NCBI RefSeq assembly: GCF_032884065.1
Contig: NC_088883.1
Coordinates: 21,033,393 to 21,097,392 of the forward strand
DNA: 64,000 nucleotides
Reading direction: 5' to 3'
DNA from: Artemia franciscana
Lineage: Eukaryota > Arthropoda > Branchiopoda > Anostraca > Artemiidae
The position numbers were made by a program, and so were the translations under genes. The first letter of the stretch is position 1. Every line of letters starts with the position of its first letter. The notes beneath the pieces were generated by a model. It was not told where the DNA came from, ran no database searches, and saw only the letters and a list, made by a program, of their open reading frames with translations. Positions 1-10,189 of the stretch are shown here, in pieces.

Positions 1-2
1 AG

Positions 3-3000
3 AATCATAAATTTTTACAATTGTACTTCATCAGTGATAGAAATTCTGAATTGAATGCACGTTGCGAAATTTCTCCCAACGTTGAAAGGACAATCGTTTC
101 CCAATTGCAACATCTTTTCCACGAAAATAATAAGTTAGTGCGTCTGTTCAAAACAGCCATCGATTTGATGCCTACTGATACTCATAAAATTGTTATTTCC
201 GCTGACAAAACGCCTCCTGGCCAACATGTGCGTAGATACAATGCTCCGACTATCGACGAAGTGGCAATCGTTATGGTCGGTGATCAGTTTTTACCTCGAG
301 ATATTATTTTACATAAGCGAAACGCTCAGTTGTTAAGAATTGCTGAAACTCATCGATGCTACGATGCCCTACAATATCCTATCATTTTTTTAGATGGAGC
401 CGCCGGCTATCACTTTAATATTAAATTGGTGAATCCAGCCACTAACAAAGAATTGAATAAGAAATGCAGTGCAATGCATTATTATTCCTATAGACTAATG
501 ATTCGGTAGGATGAAGAAAATTATATTTTAAAATGCCGTGAATTGTTTCACCAATTTATGGTTGATATGTATGCTAAAATTGAATCAGAACGTTTGCTAT
601 ATATCCGCCTGAATCAGACCAAGCTCCGCTCTGAACAATACATTCATTTGCGAGATGCAGTTATAAATGACGGTAATACCACAAACGTTGGAAGATTAAC
701 AATTTTACCTTCGTCATATGTTGGCAGTCCCCGTCATATGCATGAATATGCTCAAGATGCTATTGCGTATGTTCGTCTCTATGGTCGTCCAGATTTATTT
801 ATTACATTTACATGTAATCAATCTTGGGACGAGATACTGCAGCTTTTACTTCAAGGACAATCGGCGGTTCATAGGCATGACATTACGGCACGTGTCTTCC
901 GGCAAAAGTTGAAATCACTGATAAACTACCTTGTAAAACATGAAGTGTTTGGGTCAGTGCGATGCTGGATGTACTCAGTGGAATGGCAAAAACGAGGTTT
1001 GCCACACGCACATATACTAATCTGGCTACATAAAAAAATTACTTCAAACGAAATTGATGATGTGATTTCCGCTGAAATACCTGATAAAAATGTCGATAAG
1101 GGGTTACATGATATTATTGTAAAAAATATGATACATGGACCTTGCGGTGCACTGAACGAAAATTCACCATGCATGGCCAAAGGAAGGTGCACAAAGCAAT
1201 ATCCTCGACTTTTAGTACCCAAAACAATTACTGGCAATGATGGTTACCCACAATATAGAAGAAGATCTACTGAAGATGGCGGTAAAACAGCAATAATGAA
1301 GAAGCGTAACGGTACCACCATCGAAGTAGATAACCAGTGGGTTGTTCCATATTCCCCTTTATTATCAAAAACATTTAATGCATACATAAACGTTGAATAC
1401 TGTAACTCCGTAAAGGCAATCAAATATATATGTAAATACGTCAACAAAGGCAGTGACATGGCAGTTTTTGGCTTGCAGTCCGAAATCAAAGATTTCGATG
1501 AAATCGTAGAATATCAGGCTGGAAGATACATAAGCAGTAATGAAGCTGTTTGGCGAATTCTTTCATTTCCGATACATGAACGTAGTCCAGCTGTTGTTCA
1601 CTTAGCGGTACATTTACAGAATGGTCAACGTGTTTATTTCACGGAAACCAACGTGCAACAAAGAGTCCTGAATCCACCGGATACAACATTAACAGCTTTT
1701 TTTTCGCTTTGCAAAAATGATTCTTTTGCGAAAAAACTGCTGTATACTGAAGTGCCTTCGTATTACACGTGGAATACTAAAAATAAAGTATTTGAACGTC
1801 GAAAACAGGGTAAGTCAGTCGACGGCCAACCTACCATCTTCAAAGATACCACGATAGGAAGACTCTACACCGTTCACCCCAATCAACATGAATGCTTCTT
1901 TCTACACCTGCTTTTGGTGAATGTACCCGGTCCGACATCCTTTGAGTATTTGAGGACTGTAAATGGTACTATACATGACACTTACCGTAGTGCATGCCAA
2001 GCTCTGAATTTATTGGAGAATGACCAACACTGGGATAACTGCATCAATGACGCGTGCGAAACGTCAACCCCAAGTCAAATTCGTGCATTGTTTGGCATCA
2101 TTTTAACAACTTGCTCTCCACCAGCTCCTACAGATTTATGGGAAAAATATAAGTCAAAAATGTCCGAAGATATACTTCATCGAAAACAGTTAGAGACGTC
2201 AGACATGACTTTTGATTTTACACCAGAAATTTATAACTACACTTTAGTTGTTATAGAAGATTTTTGCATAAGTATGGCAAACAAACCTCTTCAGGGTTTG
2301 GGAATGCCTTCACCTAACCGTATCGCTGCTGTTTCGACATGTGTAGAATTGGATCGTGAACAAAGTTACAGTACGAGTGATCTATTGTCGTATGTACAAA
2401 ATAACATTTCCAAGTTAACGTCGGAACAAAAAGACATTTATGATACGATAATGGATTGTGTCGATAACAACGTTGGAGAAATTTTCTTTTTGGATGCGCC
2501 AGGAGGTACTGGTAAAACGTTTGTGATAAAACTGGTTCTGGCATCAATTCGATCTAAAAATGATATAGCGTTGGCAATTGCGTCGTCCGGAATAGCCGCA
2601 ACATTGCTGCCTGGTGGAAGAACTGCTCATTCCGCTTTGAAATTGCCTCTGAACTTGCATTCTACAGAAACTCCCACGTGCAATATTTCCAAATCATCTG
2701 GGATGGGTAAAGTATTGCAGCAATGCAAACTTATTATTTGGGATGAGTGCACAATGGCACACAAAAAATCGCTCGAGGCTCTGGATCAATGCTTGAAAGA
2801 TTTGCGAGGGAAGTCGAAACCCTTTGGCAGCACCTTAATATTGCTTGCGGGAGATTTCAGGCAAACATTACCTATAATACCTAGATCAACTCCTGCAGAC
2901 GAAATGAATGCTTGCCTGAAAAATTCTAATTTATGGGCACACGTAAAAACATTAAAATTAACTACAAATATGCGTGTCCGATTGCAAAACGATGACTCTG

Positions 3001-3786
3001 GTCAAACATTTTCAGATCAATTGCTGGCAATGGGAAACGGAAAGCTCCCAGTAGACTCAATTTCAGGACGTATACAACTACCTGCTGATTTCTGTAATTT
3101 AGTGACGTCCAAAAATGAATTGATTGAAAAAGTATTTCCGAATATTCTAAAAAATTATAAAAATAATAAATGGCTAAGTGAAAGAGCGATTCTCGCACCC
3201 AAAAATATAGACGTCCACGAAATCAACAATATTGTTTTGACCAAGATTCAAGACCAGGCAGTCCTTTACAAGTCAGTCGACACAGTTTTGGAACCAAATG
3301 AAGCGGTTAATTATCCATCTGAATTTTTAAATTCCATAGATCTTTCAGGGTTTCCACCACACGTGCTACAACTAAAAATAGGCGTACCAATAATATTGTT
3401 ACGTAACATAAACCCACCAAAGCTTTGCAATGGCACTCGACTTGCCGTAAAAAAAAACAATGGAAAACCTAATAGAGGCCACAATCCTGACAGGGCCTTT
3501 TGAGGGTGAGGCTGTTCTTATTCCTCGCATTCCCATGATTCCAACAGATCTGCCTTTTCAATTTAAAAGATTGCAATTCCCAATTCGATTAGCATTTGCA
3601 ATCACCATTAACAAAGCTCAAGGTCAATCATTAGAAAAATGTGGTATTGATCTTAATACTGATTGTTTTTCCCATGGACAATTGTACGTTGCATGTTCGA
3701 GGGTCGGTAAACCTGACAATCTATTTATATGCAGCGAGAATTGGACAGCGAAGAATGTTGTATATTCTCAAGTTTTACGCAGTTAA
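3..3786 (+). pseudogene. Helitron RepHel protein (Rep plus Pif1-like helicase), disrupted
   Basis: The family protein nicks and unwinds the transposon during rolling-circle transposition. Visible in order: an N-terminal Helitron-like segment (3-506); an in-frame TAG at 507-509; a Rep domain with the two-histidine motif in GLPHAHILIWLHK near 1000-1030 and a YQAGRYISSNEAVWRI stretch near 1512-1560; a SF1 helicase with Walker A DAPGGTGKT near 2495-2520 and Walker B IIWDECTMAHK near 2735-2765; and helicase motifs TINKAQGQS and YVACSRV near 3607-3705. The frame holds from 510 to about 3455, then shifts at a run of nine A (3449-3457) and continues in another frame to a stop at 3784-3786. Two lesions make this copy unable to encode the full protein as read, although either could be an assembly error. 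Confidence 0.88.
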
Positions 3787-4303
3787 TTTGTATTTCGGAA
3801 CCAAATGAAGCGGTTAATTATCCATCTGAATTTTTAAATTCCATAGATCCTTCAGGGTGTCCACCACACCTGCTACAACTAAAAATAGGCGTACCAATAA
3901 TACTTTTAAGAAATATCAACCCACCAAAGCTTTGCAATGGCACGCGACTTGCCGTAAAAAAAAAAACAATGGAAAACCTAATAGATGCCACAATCTTGAC
4001 AGGGCCTTATGAGGGTGAGGCTGTTCTTATTCCTCGCATTCCCATGATTCCAACGGATCTGCTTTTTCAATTTAAAAGATTGCAATTCCCAATTCGATTA
4101 GCATTTGCAACCACCATCAACAAAGCTCAAGGGCAATCACTAGAAAAATGCGGTATAGATCTTAATACAGATTGCTTTACCAATGTACAATTGTATGTTG
4201 CATCTTTGAGAGTCGGTAAACCTGACAATCTATTTATACGCACAGACAATGGGACAGCGAAGACTGTTGTATATTCACAAGTTCTACGTAGTTAATTTGT
4301 ATT
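3290..4303 (+). repeat. Tandem duplication of the Helitron gene 3' end (507-bp period)
   Basis: Bases 3290-3796 and 3797-4303 are near-identical direct copies, each running from an EPNEAVNYPSEF-coding segment through the last helicase motifs, the stop codon and about 15 bases of 3' flank. The copies differ at scattered positions and in the length of one A run (nine in the first, eleven in the second). The second copy starts right after the stop codon of the first. Confidence 0.9.
3797..4295 (+). pseudogene. Second copy of the Helitron helicase C-terminus
   Basis: A duplicated C-terminal helicase fragment that keeps one continuous frame of about 165 residues (EPNEAVNYP to QVLRS), because its A run of eleven bases restores the phase lost in the first copy. 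It includes TTINKAQGQSLEKCG and a degraded YVASLRVGKPDNLF, where the CS of the usual YVACSRV has become SL. It has no start codon of its own and no promoter is evident. It is a coding relic produced by the tandem duplication, not a separate gene. Confidence 0.8.
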
Positions 4304-4384
4304 GTATCTATCTATCTATCTATCTATATAAAAACGAGTTGTGTGTATGCATGTTTGTTTGTTTGTAAAAAGAGCGTTTGCATA

Positions 4385-4392
4385 TGACGTCA
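4385..4392. promoter_or_regulatory. TGACGTCA palindrome in a Helitron 5' leader
   Basis: A perfect CRE/ATF-type octamer about 60 bases inside the element. The same octamer recurs in the leader of the neighbouring derivative. Binding is an inference from the motif only. Confidence 0.4.
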
Positions 4393-4585
4393 TTATTAGT
4401 ACATACGGCTTTGTATATGGACAGACAATGGGAAAGCCAAGAATGTTGTATATTCGCAATTTTTACGTAGTTTGAAACACATATATAAATCTATCTATAT
4501 TCACAGGTGGGACACAGGGACACAACTACAATGGCGCGTAACTAATATGGCGCGTAACGACTTACGCGCGCGGGGGGGCTTGGGG

Positions 4586-4650
4586 GGGGGCGCGAAGCGC
4601 CCCCACCAACTAGGTGTTGGGGTGGCGCGAAGCGCCACCCCAACAGCTAG
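4586..4650 (+). other. Helitron 3' terminus: two successive hairpin-CTAG ends
   Basis: A 14-bp perfect stem (4615-4628 with 4632-4645, loop GAA) is followed by G and CTAG at 4647-4650, the standard Helitron end. Just upstream an 8-bp stem with the same GAA loop (4586-4593 with 4597-4604) is followed by ACCAA and another CTAG at 4610-4613. The element therefore has two hairpin-CTAG units in series. Confidence 0.85.
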
Positions 4651-4683
<33 letters not shown>

Positions 4684-4746
4684 TAAATACAAATAAATAT
4701 ATATATATATATAAAATATATAAAAACAAATAAATATAAACATATA
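4651..4746. repeat. TA-rich microsatellite between Helitrons
   Basis: Alternating TA with interspersed AAATA-type blocks fills the gap between the CTAG end and the next Helitron TC start. Open frames across it on either strand are low-complexity artefacts. Confidence 0.9.
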
Positions 4747-4786
4747 TCTATATATATAAAAATAAGTTGTCTGTCTGTGTGTCAGG

Positions 4787-4858
4787 TGACGTCATGTTTC
4801 TGTGTCGATTGACGTCATGAAGTTAGTTGTCGTCATTTTTGCTATGACGGTGACGTCA
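4787..4858. promoter_or_regulatory. Three CRE-like TGACGTCA octamers
   Basis: Perfect palindromic octamers lie at 4787-4794, 4810-4817 and 4851-4858, with a degenerate one near 4829. They sit 40-110 bases inside the 5' end of the Helitron derivative, where the promoter of its gene would be. CREB/ATF-type bZIP factors bind this octamer in animals. Use here is inferred. Confidence 0.45.
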
Positions 4859-4884
4859 TTAATGGTATTTAAGACATGCGTTAA

Positions 4885-5172
4885 TGCGTTCACGCTGCTG
4901 ATAGAGAAAGTAAGAAAAGAAAGCGTGCCGAGGAATCACAAGAACAGCAAGAAAACAGGCTTGCAGCTGATAGAGAAAGTAAGAAAAGAAAGCGTGCCGA
5001 GGAATCACAAGAACAGCAAGAAAACAGGCTTGGGGCTAAAGAACGCAAAACCGCGCATGAAAATCCACCAGGAAAGCGAGAGTCAAAACATATCAAAACT
5101 GAAAATGATAGCGATGATGATTGGGTTTGGGATTTTAACTTGGATAAGGTCATCAATGCCTACCAGATTTAA
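4885..5172 (+). pseudogene. N-terminal remnant of a Helitron protein
   Basis: An open frame of 95 codons ends at a TAA (5170-5172). The sense is rich in K, R, E and Q, with two tandem 23-residue copies (69 bp each, starting 4897 and 4966) containing ADRESKKRKRAEESQEQQ, then an acidic DSDDDWVWDFN tail. Charged repeats of this kind occur at the N-terminus of Helitron RepHel proteins. The frame begins after a TAA and has no ATG near its start, so it is a relic. A longer ORF in a different frame (4802-5209) is a shadow. Confidence 0.6.
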
Positions 5173-5284
5173 GTTAAAAAACAAAGGTTCGGCGATATGT
5201 ACTTCATAGTGACGCTGAAAAATAAAGAAGAAAAAAAAAACTGAAAAATGTAAAAAACTAAAAAGAAAAAACACTCAACGATAA

Positions 5285-5640
5285 ATTACAGACCGGGACA
5301 CAAATGACGACCGACACAGAGGGAATATAAATGACGAACGGGAACCTCAAAGAAAAATTACAGACTGGGACACCCGGACACAAATCACGACCGGGAATAT
5401 AAATGACGACCGGGACACAGAGACACAACTACAACGGGGACTCCGGGGGCACAGGCGGGATATATAATTGACGACTGAGACACAGGGATTGTTTGAATAG
5501 AAATTACTGACCGGGACACAAATGACGACCGGGACACTGGGACACAGGGAATATAAATGACGACCGGGACACTCAAAGAGAAATTACAAACTGGGACACC
5601 AGGACACAAATGACGACCGGGACACAGGGAATATAAATGC
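5285..5640 (+). repeat. GACCGGGACACAAATGACGA short-repeat block
   Basis: Irregular head-to-tail copies of a roughly 18-55 base motif built from GACGACCGGGACAC, CAGGGAATATAAATGACGA and AAAGARAAATTACARACTGGGACAC. It lies inside the second Helitron derivative and shares the GGGACACAGGGACACA theme with the 3' tails of both elements. It is not coding. Confidence 0.85.
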
Positions 5641-5842
5641 TATTTATATGCACAGACAATGGGACAGCGAAGAATGTTGTATATTCGCATGTTTTACGTA
5701 GTTAAAAATATATATTTATATCTATCTCTATTCACAGGTGGGACACAGGGACACAGCTACAATGGCGCGTAACTAATATGGCGCGTAACGACTTACGCGC
5801 GCGGGGGGGCTTGGGGGGGCGCGAAGGGCCCCACCAACTAGG

Positions 5843-5878
5843 TGTTGGGGTGGCGCGAAGCGCCACCCCAACAGCTAG
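5843..5878 (+). other. 3' terminal hairpin and CTAG of second Helitron derivative
   Basis: A 14-bp stem with GAA loop (5843-5856 with 5860-5873), then G and CTAG, identical to the terminus at 4615-4650. The upstream auxiliary hairpin is present but mismatched here (GCGAAGGGCCCC). Confidence 0.85.
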
Positions 5879-5879
5879 T

Positions 5880-6881
5880 TATATATAAAAATATATAAGA
5901 TTGCAAGGAATATAAACAAACTTTTACTTTTACCAGTTTGGTCGCATTAAGTGTTCCTCATGAGATAGAGCGATACGATATTTATTTTTTTTAAATCGCT
6001 ATCACACGCCCCGAAGGGCCAACTTTGTTCTTTGGGGTAAATAATAAAAAAACGGATAAAAAATTGTAAAACCTTAAGGACGTTCGATACCATAAATGCC
6101 ATTTTGTGAGACTCAGCATCGATTAACAGTCTCAGAGACAAAGCGCCCATTAGCAAATTTTTCCATCACCACAGAGAGCTTCAAAGCAATTTTGGTGACA
6201 ATTGATAGGGGATCTGAAATGTATCAACGTTCCAAAAACCTAACAAGAGGTTAGTTATAAAAAGAAAACATATAATCTCTTACTTATTGTTAAGCAAAAC
6301 GCGGTCTTTTCAATGCAAATACAGCCTAAATTATACATATTCTGTGTCGGCAAAGATTTCAACCAAGGGGGTTAGCATAACAGTGAGCTTCAAAAGCTGT
6401 CAAATTACTCAATGAAACTTTTTTTTGAGTTGATTTTCAACGTTTTCTAAGCTGGTAGACTAGAATATTTTTAGGGTTTGCCCTTTGCTGAACTTTAAAA
6501 AAATTCTACTCCGATCAATAAAAAAAAAAAAAAAAAAAAAAAAATAAAACAAAAAATTCACGCATTCTAATGAAGGAAGTCAAAAATGAATATCTTTATC
6601 AGCGGCACAAAACAGGAGAAGATGAATTTGCTGGAAGATTTTCAGGAAAGTAGGTGTCGGCTTTTTGTTTCTGTTGCTTATTCGAGATTTTTTTTTGATC
6701 AGAGCTATTAAAGTAATGGCTAGACCGCCCAATCATTTCTCAATAGTTTGGCCACAAAACTTAAAAAGTTTATAACGGACGAGATAACATTATCCCTTAT
6801 GGTATTGAAAAGCCTTAAAAAAACAATGATACAGTTAAAACTAAAAACTAAAAATAAAAAGCAAGTCAAATTCATAATCAA
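5880..6881. other. No gene recognised
   Basis: AT-rich sequence with an A run near 6520-6543. A short open stretch around 6570-6650 followed by a GTAGGT was considered as an exon and rejected (no polypyrimidine tract). The DGCR2-like gene may pass through here as intron, but no exon was identified. Confidence 0.5.
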
Positions 6882-7600
6882 GGAGGCACACTCGTGCCTC
6901 TATAAAGAGGCGACACACGACGATGTTAAGCGATCTTCGGTTCCAGTGGTCGCAGACGAATGGGGAGGGATGCATTTCGTAGCCCGAGCTCCAAATAAGA
7001 AACCTGCAAAATTTCATCCCCCTCCAACTTTTCCTTCATGGGGAAAATATGGCCGAAAGTTTCAACCTGTCAACCCAAGCCCCCCTTTAACGTTGTCCGA
7101 TCGGGCTGAAATTCACAAGTTAAGGTCCCCTAGGGCCCAGGAGCTTATCCGCGAAATTTCAGCTTGATCCGATAACTCCTTCCCTGTTTTCCAGAAACCA
7201 CGCATAGCCACTTAAAATTCATTTACTTTTTTTTTCCTAGACGCCTACAGGTCACATCCGACATCGGATCTGGGTGTACGAAGACTCATTCGATGCGGAA
7301 TTCTCCGAGTAAGTGCCCATGAAAGTTTCGTAGGAAAATCTTAACCCCCCGAAAGTTTCGACCCTCCAACCCCCCCCCCCCCCACCCCTTTTAACGTTGT
7401 CCGATCGGGCTGAAATTCACAAGTTAAGGTCCCCTACGGCCCAGGAGCTTATCCGCGAAATTTCAGCTTGATCCGATAACTCCTTCCCTGTTTTCCAGAA
7501 ACCACCCATTAGCTATTTAGTTAACGGATTTCTCTCCATAAGAGCCCATGTTAATTTGAAATTTTTAAAAGCTATTGAGAAGTTATATTTACACACATGT

Positions 7601-7673
7601 AAGTTATTAGCTCAGTTGGTAGAGCGTGAGACTTTTAATCCTCGGGTCAAGGGTTCAAGTCCCTTACGGGCGG
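7601..7673 (+). tRNA. tRNA-Lys(TTT)-like sequence, probably a pseudogene or SINE-type promoter
   Basis: A 73-base tRNA shape: D arm GCTCAGTTGGTAGAGC (A box), anticodon loop CTTTTAA with TTT at 7634-7636, variable loop, T arm AAGGG-TTCAAGT-CCCTT (B box), then CGGGCG and a T run that would end Pol III transcription. The acceptor stem does not pair: the 5' strand AAGTTAT faces ACGGGCG. The anticodon stem also has mismatches. It therefore cannot be a normal tRNA, but both internal promoter boxes look usable. The inverted copy at 42532-42604 has the same acceptor defect. Confidence 0.6.
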
Positions 7674-8365
7674 TTTTTTTTTCACAACATCAAAAAAATT
7701 TTGATAACACCTGGACAGCTTATCATTTGAGAGATAACAGAATATTAGCTTCTTATGAGCAAAAGAAACATTTCGGTCATTCTATCTATTTTTTTTTTCT
7801 ATTTTATACAATGATTTAAAAGCGGGGGGGGGGGTTCCTCTCCTAATTCCTGTACGAGGAGTACAGGAATTATTAAATTACATCCACCATGGATTGTAAA
7901 AAACGTACAGAATTAATATGAAAAAAAATTAAACCTGTACAAAAGAGTCTTTAAAAGCGGGGGGTTTGCCTCTCCTAATAGTCTTCTTATAGTCCTAATA
8001 GTCTAATAGTCCCATGTTAATTTTTGAAATTCGTAAAAGTTACGAATATCAACATTCAAGTACATCAAAATAATCAGCTCGGCACGGCGAGAATGACTGC
8101 AAGCATCATAAAAATCCAGCTCCATTCCAGAAAAAATTTTGATAACACCTGGACAGCTTATCATTTGAGAGATAACAGAATATTAGCTTCTTATGAGCAA
8201 AAGAAACATCTCGGTCATTCTATCTATTTTTTTTCTATTTTATACAATGATTAAAAGCGGGAGGGGGGGGGGCGGCAGCCACCCAAGTTCCTCTCCTAAT
8301 TCCTGTACGAGGAGTACAGGAACTATTAAATTACATCCACCATGGATTGTAGAAAAACGTACAGA

Positions 8366-8838
8366 AATAATATGAAAAAAGCTTCGTTTTCTTAAAGAGT
8401 TAAAGAGGCTGCGTCCCAAAGTCGAACCTTAAAACGTACAGGAATTAGAAGAGGCAGTTGGGGGGCTGCCGCCCCCCAAACCCCCAGCTTTTAAAGACTC
8501 TTTTGTACAGGTTTTTCGTTTTTTTGCTAACCCCCCGCTCTTGGCTTCGGAAAGGCCCTCTTTTAATTAAAAAATAATTGAAATGAATGAATAATGGAAT
8601 AACTTCGAAAAATGTTAAACACAAGAGGACAGGAGAACCATTGCGCCGAAACTAGTAATTAGCAACAATGAAGTCCCCCCACAAAAAAAAACCTGTCCAA
8701 AAGAGTCTTTAAAAGCTGGGGGTTTGGGGGGCGGCAGCCCCCCAACTGCCTCTTCTAATTCCTGTACGTTTTAAGGTTCGACTTTGGGACGCAGCCTCTT
8801 TAACTCTTTAAGAAAACGAAGTTTTTTCATATTATCAT
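8366..8838. repeat. Fold-back unit of the composite repeat
   Basis: Arms of about 140-150 bases (8366-8515 and 8690-8838) are reverse complements. They contain AAAGAGGCTGCGTCCCAAAG, a GC-rich block with GGGGGGCTGCCGCCCCCC, and AAAGACTCTTTTGTACAGG. About 175 unrelated bases separate them. The same unit occurs at 41497-41979. With no ORF, it resembles a MITE or a palindromic end. Confidence 0.8.
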
Positions 8839-8863
8839 TATTTAAGACCGTCATTTTATCAAA

Positions 8864-8866
<3 letters not shown>

Positions 8867-8959
<93 letters not shown>
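8867..8959. repeat. (AT)n microsatellite
   Basis: 93 bases of uninterrupted AT, 28 bases from the fold-back arm. Poly-YI ORFs on both strands here are artefacts. Confidence 0.98.
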
Positions 8960-8961
<2 letters not shown>

Positions 8962-9076
8962 AGTTAAAAGAGATGTTAAAAAAGGGAACGAAAACGTGGG
9001 AGCATGTAAAAAAACGTGGGCAATGCAAGTACAAATAATAAAAAGAAAGAGAATGTGAACCATCAGATAATCATAC

Positions 9077-9274
9077 CTCTGTTTACAATCACCGGAGACC
9101 TTAATTCCTTTCTCTTGGTTCCAAGAATATTGGATAGTGATAGGGATTTGTTCTGTTGGACATTCAAAAATGGTTTTGGTTCTGCTGGAGCTGTAATAAA
9201 GGGTGATGGACGCGTTGGCGAAGCTGCAGAATAGGCTAGTCCTAGTCTTGGAGGGGAATCATTTTCAGTGGACG
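9077..9274 (-). CDS. DGCR2: DGCR2/IDD-like membrane protein, cytoplasmic-tail exon
   Basis: An internal exon of 198 bases: acceptor TGTTTCAG before 9274, donor AGAG|GTATGA after 9077. It enters in phase 1 and leaves in phase 1, which fits the preceding exon at 11339-11602. The translation is a Ser/Pro-rich, basic tail including STENDSPPRLGLAY, PFITAPAEPKPF and NILGTKRKELRSP, with no known fold. It is assigned to the gene by splice phase, strand and order, plus the proline-rich character expected of the cytoplasmic domain. I do not recognise this segment by homology, so it is less certain than the exons upstream. The next exon, toward lower coordinates, was not found. Confidence 0.6.
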
Positions 9275-9382
9275 CTGAAACAACATAAATAAATAAAAAT
9301 AAACCTCCTGAAACATAGTTTTAAATTAGACCTATGTTCAATAAAATGAAGCCTAAAACCGAGAGACATGCTTAAATTGACT

Positions 9383-9800
9383 CTTCGACAATCAAACCGG
9401 CCACAATATAATTTTACTCCTGGCAGAGCATCCCCCACCCCGATACTTATGCATTTTTTTTAGGTTTTATTATATTTTTGTTGTCAATTATGGTGGTTGC
9501 CTTTCGATCTCCAATTTTCTTGCCCCAATGATTAGCAAATGCGAAAAGCGTTCTTCGGCATTTTGACGATCCGACAATCAAATTAACCACAGCATAATTT
9601 TAGCTGACAGAGCATCCCTCCACCCCAATACTTGTGCACTTTTTTGAGGTTTTATTAGATTTTTTTGTCAATTATGGTGGTTGGCTTTCAATCTCCGATT
9701 TCCTTACCCCCATGATTAGCGAATGCAAAAAGTATTCTTCAACATTTTGACGATCCGACAATCAAATCAACCACAATATAATTTTAAACGACAGAGCCCC
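9383..9800 (+). repeat. About 185-bp direct repeat, just over two copies
   Basis: Units begin with CGACAATCAAA at 9386, 9572 and 9756 and share CAGAGCATCC, GGTTTTATTA and TCAATTATGGTGGTTG. It lies in the intron between the 9077-9274 and 11339-11602 exons. Confidence 0.8.
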
Positions 9801-10189
9801 CCCCCACGACCCAACACTTCAAAAATTGTGAAATGGATTATTTCAGTTACAAAGCTTATCCCCCCCCCCCAGATCTCAAAACTATAGGTTTTCACAGCAC
9901 ATCTCGGCTTTGATTTGATTTATGTGCGTTAAATTTTGCTAAAACAGGAGTTACTGAGAGCTTTTGCCCTAAATCCACTACTTCCTTTGAAGTAAATATG
10001 CACATACGTGGTAAATCCGCACATACGATTACTGAATAGACAAAACCGAAGAAACTTTCTGGCTCTCTAATTAAACTTTTAATCATAACCAAAATTGACA
10101 TTTGAAAGTTTTTCGAGCAATTTTTATGGCACTTGGTATTTACGAAGTGACAAATAGCGATCGCAAATTATCTCGGCCCGTCTGTCTGT

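Larger units (their letters stand above)
1..4303 (+). mobile_element. Helitron, autonomous type, decayed and cut by the window edge
   Basis: Rolling-circle DNA transposon body. It carries the remains of a RepHel gene (HUH replication initiator fused to a Pif1-like helicase), described separately. The reading frame is already open at base 3, so the 5' end lies outside the window. The coding part is broken by a nonsense codon and a homopolymer frameshift, and its 3' 507 bases are tandemly duplicated. A canonical Helitron 3' end (hairpin then CTAG) appears at 4615-4650. Because a new Helitron 5' end seems to start at 4323, it is unclear whether that terminus belongs to this copy or to a derivative inserted at its end. 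Confidence 0.85.
4323..4650 (+). mobile_element. Short non-autonomous Helitron derivative
   Basis: It starts with TC in TCTATATAAAAACGAG after an A, and ends with the hairpin and CTAG followed by T, as expected for insertion between A and T. Inside, about 55 bases (4419-4473) match the last codons of the RepHel gene. The rest is 5' leader and 3' tail shared with the 4747-5878 element. This is what a copy deleted for nearly the whole gene would look like. The alternative is that 4323-4650 is simply the 3' part of the larger Helitron with a rearranged leader. Confidence 0.65.
4747..5878 (+). mobile_element. Non-autonomous Helitron with both coding ends retained
   Basis: Begins with TC (4747-4748) in TCTATATATATAAAAATAAG after an A, and ends with a 14-bp hairpin (5843-5873) and CTAG at 5875-5878 followed by T. 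The interior holds, in order: a leader with three CRE-like octamers, a coding relic resembling the charged N-terminal repeats of Helitron proteins (4885-5172), a GACGACCGGGACAC-type short repeat block (5285-5640), about 60 bases from the end of the RepHel gene (5641-5705), and the shared 3' tail. Most of the gene (Rep and helicase) is absent, so it would need a helper element. Confidence 0.8.
6882..8840 (+). repeat. Left copy of a roughly 2-kb composite repeat (inverted partner at 41497-43320)
   Basis: In order: a small hairpin block (GAGGCAC-ACTC-GTGCCTC, then CCTC-TATAAA-GAGG); about 600 bases with two direct copies of a CGTTGTCCGATCGGGCTGA block (7090-7200 and 7385-7505); a tRNA-Lys-like sequence (7601-7673) with a T run; two copies of an AACACCTGGACAGCTTATCA block (from about 7700 and 8140); and a fold-back unit (8366-8838). 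Every one of these parts recurs, reverse complemented and in reverse order, at 41497-43320. No transposase was recognised. The 140-residue ORF at 6748-7167 has no recognisable domain and is treated as chance. Confidence 0.85.

Noticed and set aside
6567..6655. Possible plus-strand exon (VKNEYLYQRHKTGEDEFAG) followed by GTAGGT.
   Set aside because: The upstream sequence is A-rich with no polypyrimidine tract, the product is unrecognised, and no partner exon was seen.
6748..7167. 139-residue ORF in the left composite repeat.
   Set aside because: No recognisable domain, and the matching region of the right copy is not annotated as open.
8771..9063. Overlapping ORFs rich in Tyr-Ile on both strands.
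   Set aside because: They translate the (AT)n microsatellite. The same applies to 59608-59973 and 4472-4743.
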